A stretch of 8,679 nucleotides of DNA from JBFWWW01 sp050245975. Its GTDB lineage: Bacteria > Pseudomonadota > Alphaproteobacteria > Rhizobiales > Hyphomicrobiaceae. This document shows positions 1 through 8,390 of the stretch, piece by piece. The stretch is taken from NCBI GenBank assembly GCA_050245975.1, contig JBFWWW010000171.1, positions 1 through 8,679 of the forward strand. Direction: 5' to 3'. The position numbers and the translations under genes were made by a program. Below the pieces are notes generated by a model that made no database searches, was not told where the DNA came from, and saw only the letters and a list, made by a program, of their open reading frames with translations. How positions within the stretch are numbered: position 1 is the first letter of the stretch; every line of letters starts with the position of its first letter.

Positions 1-380
1 TGGACGTTCATCGCCCAGGTCATGGCCGGGTTGCCCGTCGCACCGAATTTCATGCCGGCCATGAAGACGACATTTGCCGCGCGCGGCAGAGCCTTCACCG
101 CTTCCCGGTCGAGCAGATCGCAGGCAATGGTTTCGATACCGGCCGTCTCCAGCTCCTTGCGCACGGCGGGATCAGAGAAGCGCGCGACGCCGATGACACG
201 GCGGGACGGGTCGGAGCGTTTGGCAAGGCGGGCAAGCGTCGGCCCCATCTTGCCGCCAATCCCGAGCACGATGATGTCGCCGGGGGCTCGCGCCAGATCG
301 GCAGCCACATCCGCCCGCGGCGCGGTCATGAAATCCTCGAGCGCCGCAACGGAGGCAAAGCTGGCGGGCAGCGCGCTCAT
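1..380 (-). CDS. Extended SDR, NAD(P)-dependent epimerase/dehydratase-like (partial, C-terminus missing)
   Basis: Only the first 126 codons are present; the gene runs off the left edge. The N-terminal Rossmann fold is clear: a beta strand (DIIVLG, residues 35-40) leads into the glycine-rich motif GIGGKMG (40-46), which fits the GxxGxxG pattern of extended SDRs. The second strand VIGVARFS (62-69) ends without an acidic residue and carries Arg67, so NADP(H) is at least as likely as NAD(H). D88 (CDLLD) sits where SDRs contact the adenine. VVFMAGMKFG (104-113) is the strand and loop before the active site. The catalytic YxxxK lies beyond the window, so the reaction cannot be assigned. The ATG overlaps the TGA of the upstream enolase-superfamily gene by 4 nt (ATGA), making it the fourth and most distal visible gene of the operon. 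Its likely role is a reduction, oxidation or epimerisation in the same pathway. Family is confident, function unknown. Confidence 0.8.
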   Translation of the reverse strand, partial: MSALPASFASVAALEDFMTAPRADVAADLARAPGDIIVLGIGGKMGPTLARLAKRSDPSRRVIGVARFSDPAVRKELETAGIETIACDLLDREAVKALPRAANVVFMAGMKFGATGNPAMTWAMNV

Positions 381-1846
381 GCCGATGTCTTCGCGTTGGC
401 CCCGAGGATGCGACCCTTCGGCGCGTCGGGCATGGCGCGCAGGCTGGCGAAGTCGGTCTCGCCGGCGACCGAGTGGCCCGGGCAGCGCAGCGAGCCGAGC
501 TGCAGCCGGCCCTGCCTGATCCTCAACCGCGCCGGACCGCCGGAACGGTCGTAGAGATCGGGGTGCGCGGCGGTGAATGAGCCCTGCTCACGCTCGCTGG
601 CGAAGGCCATGCCGTCCATGAAATGGTGTCCGTTGCGCTCGACGTGGGTAAGGCCGAGGAGCGAGACGAGAGCAAGATCCTGCTGCACGCTCACGCCGGC
701 GAGCGTCGTCAGGTCCTCCGCGGACATGAAGGTGCGCGGCCGCCCCGCCTCGGCATTGATGCGGGCGACGCGCGCGGCATTGAGGATCGATTTGTAGAGC
801 CCCTTGCAGTCCTTGCTCGATACGCCGGCATAGCCGAGGCTGAGCGCCTTCGGGAAGACCGCCAGCTCCCCGTCGGACTCATCGACAATGACCGGCTTCA
901 GCGCTGCGAGCGGCGCGACGGATTTGGCCAGCGCCACCTGGCGCTTGATGGGCTGCTCGATCAACAGCGTCGAGGATACGAGGCGTTCCAGCCGCGGCTC
1001 GGCCTGCATCCGCCGCCAGAGCTCGACAATTCCCTCCACGTCGTCGTACTGCTCGTTGCCGTCGAGCGTGGCGAAGTACTGCCCATCCTGGCGATCGAGC
1101 ACGGAGGCGATGCGGGACAGCCGGTCGAGATCGGCAGCGACATTGCCGCCCACCTTCAGCTTGTAGTAGCGCCCCTTGTAGTAGCTGACGACCTCCTCCA
1201 GCGTCTCGGGCAGGCCGTCATTCACGCGCTCGCCCGGCTTCTGGTCCGATGCGACGATGGGATCGACGAGGCCGACCGTATGGCGCACGTCGATGCCGTC
1301 GCCGGGCGTCAGGCCGCCGAGGAACCGGGGCATATCGAAGCCGGCGAGATCAGGTGTGAGCGGCGTGATCGATATGCCGGCGACATTGGTGCGGATCATC
1401 TCGGGGAACGAGAGGCCGAGCGCGCGCCCGAGCGCATCGAGGATGGCGCGATCGAGCAGCGCGGGACCGTAGGAGGCCACCAGCGGGACGAGGCCAAGCT
1501 CCGCGCCCTTCGCGAGCTGCGCCTCGTATGTCCCCGCGTAGAGCCCGAACGGCGTATCGAGGCCGTGTGCCCGATAGAGATCGATGGCGATGTCGAGCGC
1601 CTGCCGGAGCTGATCGAGGTTCTGCGCATCGGAAAACTCGGGGCTCTTGTCGAACCACTTGGCGGCCAGCGTTTCCGCCGCGACGCCTGTCGCCCGACGC
1701 CCGTCCGCCAGCTCGATCGTGGCGCGGATGACCGCCTGGGTCGATTCCGTCACCGTGATGACGCCGAACCGGAATGGAAGCCGGAGCTTCACGTCGCGTT
1801 CGTAGCGCTCGACCGAAACAAGCCTCAGGCGCGGGGCCTCCGTCAT
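377..1846 (-). CDS. Enolase-superfamily protein (mandelate racemase / muconate lactonizing enzyme-like)
   Basis: 489 aa. Enolase-superfamily enzymes abstract the proton alpha to a carboxylate and stabilise the enediolate on Mg2+, giving dehydration, epimerisation or cycloisomerisation. The expected barrel residues appear in order: KLK at 229-231 (KxK acid/base motif, second strand), D262 in LDGNEQ, E297 in LIEQP and D322 in IVDES (three metal ligands), and K345 in SSKDCKG as the opposing lysine. This set matches the MLE/dipeptide-epimerase subgroup rather than the mandelate racemase His-Asp dyad. The N-terminal part (about 1-140) would be the capping domain. The protein is longer than the usual 360-400 aa; about 80 residues after HVERNGHHFMDG (401-412) form a C-terminal extension. 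The chosen ATG overlaps the upstream TGA by 4 nt; the frame stays open further upstream, but that stretch lies inside the isomerase gene. The 3' end overlaps the SDR start in the same way. The substrate is probably an acid sugar or other carboxylate (inference). Confidence 0.85.
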   Translation of the reverse strand: MTEAPRLRLVSVERYERDVKLRLPFRFGVITVTESTQAVIRATIELADGRRATGVAAETLAAKWFDKSPEFSDAQNLDQLRQALDIAIDLYRAHGLDTPFGLYAGTYEAQLAKGAELGLVPLVASYGPALLDRAILDALGRALGLSFPEMIRTNVAGISITPLTPDLAGFDMPRFLGGLTPGDGIDVRHTVGLVDPIVASDQKPGERVNDGLPETLEEVVSYYKGRYYKLKVGGNVAADLDRLSRIASVLDRQDGQYFATLDGNEQYDDVEGIVELWRRMQAEPRLERLVSSTLLIEQPIKRQVALAKSVAPLAALKPVIVDESDGELAVFPKALSLGYAGVSSKDCKGLYKSILNAARVARINAEAGRPRTFMSAEDLTTLAGVSVQQDLALVSLLGLTHVERNGHHFMDGMAFASEREQGSFTAAHPDLYDRSGGPARLRIRQGRLQLGSLRCPGHSVAGETDFASLRAMPDAPKGRILGANAKTSA

Positions 1847-2676
1847 GCCGATTGTCCCTCCAGAATGCCTTTCACATAGCCGATGGCGCGCGCCGCGGAT
1901 GTCGGTCCGTCGGGCACGTAGTCGAACGGCTCGATGCCGATCCAGCCCGTGTAGCGATGCGCGCGCAGTACCGACAGAAGCGGCGCGAACCGATCCTCGC
2001 CCTGGCCTGGACCGCGCCGGTTGCGGTCGTTGAGGTGGATATGCGCTACGAGGCCGCTCGGCAGCCAGCGCGACGCGAGATCGGCCGGCGCCTCCGCTTC
2101 CCCGCGTGCGGCGGCGCTGGCGTCGATCATCGTCCGGACCGATGGCCTGTCGATACCGCGCACGATCTCGGCGGCTTCCGCGACGGTCGTCACGAAATCC
2201 GCTTCGGGCCGCGCGAGGGGCTCGATGCAGTAGACGACGCCGGCACCGGCTGCGTCGGCGGCAACGGCAGCCCACGCGGCTTTGCCGCGCTCGGCGGCGG
2301 CACCCGGGTCGCTGTCCTCGGAAATGCGCCGCTGGCCCGGCGAGCCATGGACGAGATAAGTGCCGCCCAGGTCCGCGCACAGGTCGATCAGGCGGCGCAT
2401 GACATCGATGGTACGATCACGGGCCGATGTGTCGGCGGTCGTGATGGAAAGCCCCGGCGGCGAAACGAGCAGCCAGTGCAGCCCGCTGACGGCGATGCCG
2501 GCATTCGCGCAGGCCCGCCGGATCGCCGCGCGGCGGTCGGGCGACAGGCTCCAGGCGGCTTCATCCAGCGTGAACGGGGCAATCTCCAGTCCGGAATAGC
2601 CCAGCGCCGCGGCCATCTCGGCCTGACGCTCGATCGGCAGGTCGCGCAGCACCTCGTTGCACAGAGCGATCTTCAC
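1843..2676 (-). CDS. Sugar phosphate isomerase/epimerase, xylose isomerase-like TIM barrel
   Basis: 277 aa, normal length for the AP-endonuclease-2-type TIM-barrel family that includes D-tagatose/D-psicose 3-epimerase and hydroxypyruvate isomerase. These cytoplasmic enzymes interconvert ketoses or hydroxy-keto acids using a divalent metal. The four expected metal ligands can be placed: E152 (CIEPL), D185 (MIDAS), H212 (AHIHLND) and E249 (IGIEPFDY). This spacing is close to that described for tagatose 3-epimerase. The loop RGPGQGEDRF (221-230) after the His motif is typical of the family. The start is GTG, chosen because it overlaps the TGA of the preceding dehydrogenase gene (GTGA), has a GGAGG ribosome-binding site about 8 nt upstream, and begins with the first barrel strand VKIALCNE. 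Longer in-frame extensions run inside the upstream gene and look arginine/alanine-rich and artefactual. It probably epimerises or isomerises the product of the neighbouring dehydrogenase; the exact sugar is unknown. Confidence 0.85.
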   Translation of the reverse strand: MKIALCNEVLRDLPIERQAEMAAALGYSGLEIAPFTLDEAAWSLSPDRRAAIRRACANAGIAVSGLHWLLVSPPGLSITTADTSARDRTIDVMRRLIDLCADLGGTYLVHGSPGQRRISEDSDPGAAAERGKAAWAAVAADAAGAGVVYCIEPLARPEADFVTTVAEAAEIVRGIDRPSVRTMIDASAAARGEAEAPADLASRWLPSGLVAHIHLNDRNRRGPGQGEDRFAPLLSVLRAHRYTGWIGIEPFDYVPDGPTSAARAIGYVKGILEGQSA

Positions 2677-3737
2677 GCCGACACCTCCAGCGCGACGCGG
2701 GCAGGATGCCTCGCAGCCTCGTGCAAGGCTTCGCACAGGAGAGCCATGCCGACACCGGCATCGGCGATGGCGGCCTCCGGCGTCCGCCTCTCGCGCACGC
2801 AGGCCGCGAAGTGTGCAAGCTCGGCCGCAACGACATCCTCGGTGGACGGCAGCGGCAGCCGCTCGCACTGCCGCGGCTCGAACTGCGGTTCCCACACCGT
2901 GCCGCCGGCATCATGGCGCCCGACCTGACGACAGGGCCAGATAACGATCTCGCCCGTCATGAAATCGGCAGCGATCTGCCCTTTGTCGCCCGTAAGGGCG
3001 ATGCGCTTGCGCGACCACGCGCCCGGCACGACCGGATCGGGCTCGTCCCCCGGCACGAGGCAGCTGGCGCTGATGCGGGCGATCGCGCCACCAGGAAACG
3101 CAAGCGACAAGGCCGCGCGGTCCTCGAGCCCGCGGCCGAGGCGGTCACCTGTCATGGCGGTCACGGAAACAGGCCGCTGCTCCATGAGCCAGCAGACAAG
3201 ATCGAGGAAATGCACCGCATCGTTGAGGATCACCCCGGCATCGTGCCTCGGGCGCTTGAGGCTTGTGAAATCGGCATCGATCCAGTGCACCTCCCCCACC
3301 TGCCCCTGACGCAGCAGGTCGCGCACCCGCAACGCCAGCGGATGGAAGCGGAAAAAGTAGCCGACCTGCACGAGCCGGCCCCGCGCAGCGGCGCGCGCCG
3401 CGATGTCGGCCGCCTGGCGCGCGGTGTCGGTCACCGGCTTCTCGATGAACACGTCACAGCCGGCCTCGAGCGCGTGGCAGGCAATATCGAAGTGTGTCGG
3501 GCTCGGCGTCACGATGTCGACGACATCGGCGTCCGCAAGCCCCGCCTCCCAGTCGCCGACGGCCCGCATTACGCCCGGCATCTGCAGCAGCGGCTCGCGG
3601 CGCTCCGCATCGATGTCGGCGACGGTCACCGCGACGTCAGGACGAAGGCGCGCCCAGGCCGCGGCGTGGACAATTCCGAACGCGCCGCATCCGACCTGGA
3701 GCACGCGCAACGGAAGCCTCTTGACGAAATCGCTCAT
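2673..3737 (-). CDS. Gfo/Idh/MocA family NAD(P)-dependent oxidoreductase
   Basis: 354 aa, usual length for glucose-fructose oxidoreductase / inositol dehydrogenase / MocA proteins, which oxidise a sugar or polyol hydroxyl with NAD(P). The N-terminal Rossmann domain starts VLQVGCGAFG (12-21, GxGxxG). The family signature EKP lies at 99-101 (VFIEKPV), preceded by VDIVTPSPTH, the usual strand and loop by the cofactor. After it, VGYFFRFHP (125-133) leads into the C-terminal alpha/beta domain, and D173 and H176 in LNDAVHFLD match the conserved Asp-x-x-His active-site pair. The ATG at 3737 was chosen because the Rossmann strand follows directly; no strong ribosome-binding site precedes it. A longer GTG start at 3782 would place the palindrome inside the coding region and is less likely. 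It is first gene of the minus-strand operon, divergent from tctC, and overlaps the isomerase by 4 nt. Substrate unknown; a sugar, polyol or sugar acid is expected. Confidence 0.87.
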   Translation of the reverse strand: MSDFVKRLPLRVLQVGCGAFGIVHAAAWARLRPDVAVTVADIDAERREPLLQMPGVMRAVGDWEAGLADADVVDIVTPSPTHFDIACHALEAGCDVFIEKPVTDTARQAADIAARAAARGRLVQVGYFFRFHPLALRVRDLLRQGQVGEVHWIDADFTSLKRPRHDAGVILNDAVHFLDLVCWLMEQRPVSVTAMTGDRLGRGLEDRAALSLAFPGGAIARISASCLVPGDEPDPVVPGAWSRKRIALTGDKGQIAADFMTGEIVIWPCRQVGRHDAGGTVWEPQFEPRQCERLPLPSTEDVVAAELAHFAACVRERRTPEAAIADAGVGMALLCEALHEAARHPARVALEVSA

Positions 3738-3757
3738 GCCGGACAGTCTCAGCGGCC

Positions 3758-3777
3758 AAGTAACCAATTCGTTACTT
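3758..3777. promoter_or_regulatory. 20-bp palindrome, candidate operator between divergent operons
   Basis: Arms AAGTAAC (3758-3764) and GTTACTT (3771-3777) are perfect inverted repeats around CAATTC; only the C/C pair flanking the central AATT breaks symmetry, so 18 of 20 positions are symmetric. It lies in the 68-bp gap between the divergent dehydrogenase and tctC starts, 28 nt before the tctC ATG. It is AT-rich compared with its surroundings. Dimeric repressors of GntR, TetR or LacI type use sites of this size and symmetry. No regulator gene is in the window, so the binding protein is unknown. One site here could control both operons. Confidence 0.5.
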
Positions 3778-3805
3778 AGCACGGCAGGCCCTCGGGAGGA
3801 ACAGC

Positions 3806-4816
3806 ATGAAACGTTTGCTTGCGACTCTTGCAGCCGCAGTGGTCGGCCTTTGGGCCGGCACGGCGACAGCGCAGAACTATGCCTGGAAACCGGACCGGCC
3901 CGTCACGGTCATCGTTCCGTGGGCGGCCGGCGGATCGACCGACCAGATGGCGCGCATCGTCGCCGCCGAGCTCGAGAAAGCGCTCGGCGCGAAGTTCATC
4001 GTCGTCAACCAGCCCGGCGCCTCGGGCTCGGTCGGCACCAAGAACGCACTGGAAGCGGCGAAGGACGGCTACACCTGGGCCGCGGGCGCGGCTGTCGACG
4101 TCGGCACCTATCGCGTGCTCGGGCTGCTCGACACCGGCCTCGACGACTGGAACATGTACTTTGCGGTGGCGAACGTGAACGTCGTCGCCGTCAACCCGAA
4201 CTCGGGCATCAAGGACTTCGGCCAGTTCCTCGAAACACTGAAGAAGGACGGCGCGAACTTCCCCGTTGCGACCGCGGGCCTCTCTTCTGCCGGCCACAAC
4301 TACATGGAATCGATCAAGGCCGTCACGCCTATCGAGTACAAGCACGTGACCTACAACGGCGGCGCGCCGGCGGTGCTCGCCACCGTCGCCGGCGAGACGA
4401 AGGCCGTCGCCCAGCTCCTCGTCGAGATGTCCGAGCACATCAAGGGCAAGCGCCTGATCCCGCTCGCCGCGCAAACCGAGAAGCCCGTCATGCTCGAGGG
4501 CTACGGCGAAATTCCCGCCGCGACGAAGTGGCTGCCGAAAATGCCGGCGCCGCTCAACTACTTCGGCGTCTGGATGCCGAAGGGCGTGCCGGACGCGGTG
4601 GTTCAGACCGTCAACCAGGTCTGGAAGGACAAGATCGCCAACTCCGACGCGATCAAGCACTACGCCCAGCAGCGCGCCGCGATCTTTGCGCCGCTCGCCG
4701 GCAAGGAGGCGCGCGACGAGGCCTACAAGATGGTGCGCTACACGGCCTGGCTCTACCAGGATGCCGGCAAGGCCAAGGTCTCGCCGGATACGCTGGGGAT
4801 CGAGCGCCTGAAATAG
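3806..4816 (+). CDS. tctC: Tripartite tricarboxylate transporter substrate-binding protein (TctC/Bug family)
   Basis: 336 aa, typical Bug/TctC length. It is the periplasmic receptor that captures a carboxylate or similar small anion and hands it to the TctA/TctB membrane complex. A Sec signal peptide is visible: MKRLL, a hydrophobic core to about residue 18, then T-A-T-A|Q with likely cleavage after Ala22. Mature-protein signatures are VPWAAGGSTDQ (37-47; the loop that contacts the ligand carboxylate in the family), NQPGASGSVGT (68-78), and YNGGAPAVLATVAGE (183-197). The ATG is supported by a strong ribosome-binding site GGGAGGA at 3794-3800, 5 nt upstream. It is the first gene of the transporter operon, divergent from the catabolic operon, and followed by a hairpin before tctB. 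Bug-protein ligands are very diverse (citrate, amino acids, aromatic acids, nicotinate), so the symbol denotes family only and the substrate is not predictable. Confidence 0.92.
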   Translation: MKRLLATLAAAVVGLWAGTATAQNYAWKPDRPVTVIVPWAAGGSTDQMARIVAAELEKALGAKFIVVNQPGASGSVGTKNALEAAKDGYTWAAGAAVDVGTYRVLGLLDTGLDDWNMYFAVANVNVVAVNPNSGIKDFGQFLETLKKDGANFPVATAGLSSAGHNYMESIKAVTPIEYKHVTYNGGAPAVLATVAGETKAVAQLLVEMSEHIKGKRLIPLAAQTEKPVMLEGYGEIPAATKWLPKMPAPLNYFGVWMPKGVPDAVVQTVNQVWKDKIANSDAIKHYAQQRAAIFAPLAGKEARDEAYKMVRYTAWLYQDAGKAKVSPDTLGIERLK

Positions 4817-4829
4817 TGTTAGAGCCAAC

Positions 4830-4864
4830 AGCGGGGCCGAAAATTTTCCGGCCCCGCTCGTTTT
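4830..4864 (+). terminator. Hairpin with short T-run between tctC and tctB (partial terminator or mRNA-stabilising element)
   Basis: Perfect 10-bp arms AGCGGGGCCG (4830-4839) and CGGCCCCGCT (4849-4858) enclose a 9-nt loop AAAATTTTC. TTTT follows at 4861-4864, two bases after the stem. It starts 14 nt after the tctC stop and ends 34 nt before the tctB start. The T-run is short and offset, so termination is probably incomplete. Such a site would let more binding-protein mRNA accumulate than permease mRNA, or protect the 3' end of a processed tctC transcript. Confidence 0.65.
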
Positions 4865-4897
4865 CATACTCCGCTGCGTTCTCGGAGAGCCTGCCCC

Positions 4898-5470
4898 ATG
4901 GCCACCGCGAAGCCTCAGCCGCAAGAAGAACTGACCGTCCTCCCTCACGAGCAGCCGCTTCCGCCGCGGGTCGACATGATCACTGGCGCGGCGTTTCTGG
5001 CGCTCGCCATCGGAATCATCGTGGTGTCGTGGATGATGCCGACCTACCTCGACCAGAAGGGCGCGATCTACGAGGCGCCGGCGCTGGTGCCGATGCTGCA
5101 TGGCGTCATCATCGGCATTCTTTCGCTATGGCTGATCGCAAGATCCTTGCGACGCGGCCGGCAAGGGCTGATCGCTGCCTCGCCCTGGGTTGCCGCCGGC
5201 CCCAATGACGGCGGGATGAGCGATCCCATGCGCCTGGCGGTCGCCAGCGCGCTGGCGCTCATGTTCACCGTCGGCCTCATCACGCGGATGCCGTTCTGGC
5301 TCGCGTCGGCCATCTTCATCGCCGTCTTCACGATCGTCTTCGAGTGGCGCCCGGGCCAGTCCTGGCGCACCCGTCTGCGCCGCAGTGCCGAAGCGGTCCT
5401 GCTCGGCGCTGTCGCATCCGCGGGCATCTTCCTCGTGTTCGAAGAAATCTTCCTCGTGCGACTGCCGTAG
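4898..5470 (+). CDS. tctB: Tripartite tricarboxylate transporter small membrane subunit (TctB family)
   Basis: 190 aa, somewhat longer than many TctB proteins because of a polar, proline/glutamate-rich N-terminus of about 25 residues. TctB is the small, poorly conserved inner-membrane subunit that partners TctA. Hydrophobic segments are visible at about 27-47 (MITGAAFLALAIGIIVVSW), 62-82, 111-129, 131-149 and 163-182, so four to five membrane spans. A basic loop RSLRRGRQG (82-90) suggests a cytoplasmic segment by the positive-inside rule. The assignment rests largely on membrane topology, size and its place between tctC and tctA, since the family has few fixed motifs. The ATG has GGAGAG at 4884-4889, 8 nt upstream. 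tctA starts 12 nt downstream, so the two are surely co-transcribed. Confidence 0.85.
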   Translation: MATAKPQPQEELTVLPHEQPLPPRVDMITGAAFLALAIGIIVVSWMMPTYLDQKGAIYEAPALVPMLHGVIIGILSLWLIARSLRRGRQGLIAASPWVAAGPNDGGMSDPMRLAVASALALMFTVGLITRMPFWLASAIFIAVFTIVFEWRPGQSWRTRLRRSAEAVLLGAVASAGIFLVFEEIFLVRLP

Positions 5471-5482
5471 GGGCGCCCTGTC

Positions 5483-7002
5483 ATGCTGCACAGCCTTGAC
5501 CAGTTCGGGATCGCCCTCGGCCATCTCCTCACGTCGTACACGGTCTTCAACGTGCTGTGGGCGACGGTGCTCGGCATCGTCATCGGCGCACTCCCGGGCC
5601 TCACCGCGACGATGGGCGTCGCCTTGCTGACCACGCTGACGTTCACGATGCCGCACGAGCAGGCCATCATGGTCCTGATCTGCATCTATGTCGGCGCCAT
5701 CTACGGCGGCAGCCGCAGCGCCATCCTGCTCAACATTCCGGGCACGCCGGCCAGCGCCTGCTCGACACTCGACGGCTTCCCGCTGGCGCGGAAGGGGCAG
5801 GCCGGCCGCGCCATGGGCATCTCCACCAGCGGATCATGGCTCGGCACGCTGTTCGGCATCCTGTGCGTGGCGACGCTGACGCCGCTATTGAGCGAGCTTG
5901 CACTGAAGTTTCAGAGCTACGAGTTCTTCTGGATCGCCGTGTTCGGCATTGTCATCGCCGGCACACTCTCCGGCGGCGATGCGTTGAAAGGATATATCGC
6001 CGGCTTCCTCGGCCTGTGGATCGCGACCATCGGCCAGGAGCCGCATTACAACTTTCCTCGCTTCTCCTTCGGCTCGACCGATCTTGCCGGCGGCATCGGG
6101 CTCCTGCCGGCCCTCGTCGGCGCCTTCGGTGTGGCCGAAGTCCTGATGGCGACGCAGGGGCCGGCGGTACAGGCCGTCAGCACGAAGCTCGACTCCGCCA
6201 TTCCACGCATCGCCGACGTGGTCAAATACTGGCGCACGATCCTGCGCTCCGGCGCCATCGGCACCTTCATCGGGATTCTTCCGGGCCTGGGCGAGGACAC
6301 GGCCGCGTGGACGTCCTATGCCGCCGCGCGGCGGGCGAGCAAGGAGCGCGACCAGTTTGGGCGCGGCTCCGTCGAAGGCTTGATGGCAGCCGAAACCGGC
6401 GAGAGCGCCTGCGTGCCGGGCGCCATCATTCCCGTCCTGACGCTCGCCGTGCCAGGCTCGGCCCCGGCGGCCGTCCTGATGGCCGCGATGATGATCCACA
6501 ATATCAATCCCGGCCCGATGCTGATGATCGAGACGCCGGAGTTCTTCTACCAGATCGTCGCCATGCTCGTGATCGCGGACATGAGTAAGCTTCTGTTCGG
6601 CCTGGTGCTGGTGCGGCCGCTGCTCTACGTCCTGCTCGTTCCGCGCGAGCGCCTCATGCCCATCGTCTTCGTGCTGTGCACGGTCGGCGCGTTCGCCATC
6701 ACGCAGCGCGTGTTCGACATTTACGTGATGCTGTTCTTCGGCCTGCTCGGCTACATCCTGCGGCTTCTGAAATTCCCGATGGCGCCGTTGATCCTGGGGC
6801 TCGTGCTGGGCGAGCTGTTGGAAAACAACCTGACGCGCGGCCTCGTGCTGTCCAGCGGCAGCCTCGCGCCGTTCTTCACGCGGCCGCTCTGCACGGTGCT
6901 GTCGTCGCTCACGATTTTCTCCATCCTCTGGTCGATCCCCGGCGTCAGCGAGCGCATCACGGGTCTTTTCCGGCGCCGGACGCGACCAGCACAGGGACCA
7001 GC

Positions 7003-7006
<4 letters not shown>
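5483..7006 (+). CDS. tctA: Tripartite tricarboxylate transporter large permease subunit (TctA family)
   Basis: 507 aa, the standard length of TctA, the main inner-membrane channel of the transporter, which moves the anion delivered by TctC using the ion gradient. The hallmark motif GALPGLTATMGVALL lies at 36-50, followed by YGGSRSAILLNIPGTPAS (74-91). A second copy of the same pattern occurs in the C-terminal half: GILPGLGEDTAAW (264-276) and LAVPGSAPAA (321-330), reflecting the internal inverted-topology repeat of the family. Between and after these are many hydrophobic spans, consistent with about 10-12 transmembrane helices. RRASKERDQFGRGSVEGLMAAETGESA (part of 283-309) is the conserved cytoplasmic loop. 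The ribosome-binding site is modest (AGGGG at 5469-5473, 9 nt upstream, overlapping the tctB stop). It is last gene of the operon; its TAG overlaps the stop of the convergent amidohydrolase gene with no hairpin between. Confidence 0.95.
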
Positions 7007-8247
<1,241 letters not shown>

Positions 8248-8344
8248 GGATGGTCTCTCGTTGCAAAAGGCGGGAGCTGACGCAGGCGCCTCGGCGTCTT
8301 GGGGCACCATACTCTTCTATCGAATTGACCGGAAAGGGGGCCGG

Positions 8345-8357
8345 TGCGACTGTCGCA
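8345..8357. promoter_or_regulatory. 13-bp palindrome in divergent spacer, possible operator
   Basis: TGCGAC (8345-8350) and GTCGCA (8352-8357) are perfect inverted repeats around a single T. The site lies in the 143-bp spacer between the divergent amidohydrolase and SDR genes, 33 nt upstream of the SDR ATG. A further looser pair, TACTCTT (8310-8316) and AAGAGTA (8360-8366), brackets it. The spacer has no other recognised feature; a TTGACC at 8325-8330 resembles a -35 box but has no convincing -10 partner. Function is inferred from position only. Confidence 0.3.
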
Positions 8358-8390
8358 AAAAGAGTAACGATATTTCCAAGGGAGACGCTC

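Noticed and set aside
623..1879. 418-codon open frame on the plus strand opposite the enolase-family gene
   Set aside because: The product is rich in Arg, Glu, Asp and His with no family motif. It is the usual antisense shadow of a GC-rich gene, while the minus strand carries a complete enzyme.
1847..2380. 178-codon upstream extension of the enolase-family frame
   Set aside because: It lies entirely inside the isomerase gene and encodes an arginine-rich nonsense-like sequence; the ATG overlapping the isomerase stop is the sensible start.
3721..3749. TTGACG (3721-3726) with CAGTCT 17 bp downstream as a promoter for tctC
   Set aside because: The -35 match is good but the -10 is poor and the -35 lies inside the divergent coding sequence; too weak to annotate, although it would place the palindrome just downstream of the start site.
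2706..3779. 357-codon plus-strand open frame opposite the Gfo/Idh/MocA gene
   Set aside because: Antisense shadow with no recognisable domain; the minus strand has GxGxxG, EKP and the D-x-x-H pair.
3776..5101. 441-codon minus-strand open frame opposite tctC and the start of tctB
   Set aside because: It crosses a gene boundary and the hairpin, and its product is Arg/Gly/Asp/His-rich without motifs; tctC is clearly the real gene.
8248..8310. 21-codon N-terminal extension of the amidohydrolase from ATG 8310
   Set aside because: Ala/Pro/Ser-rich, the AGAAGAG site is only 1 nt from the ATG, and the shorter GTG start fits the family length better. It is not ruled out.
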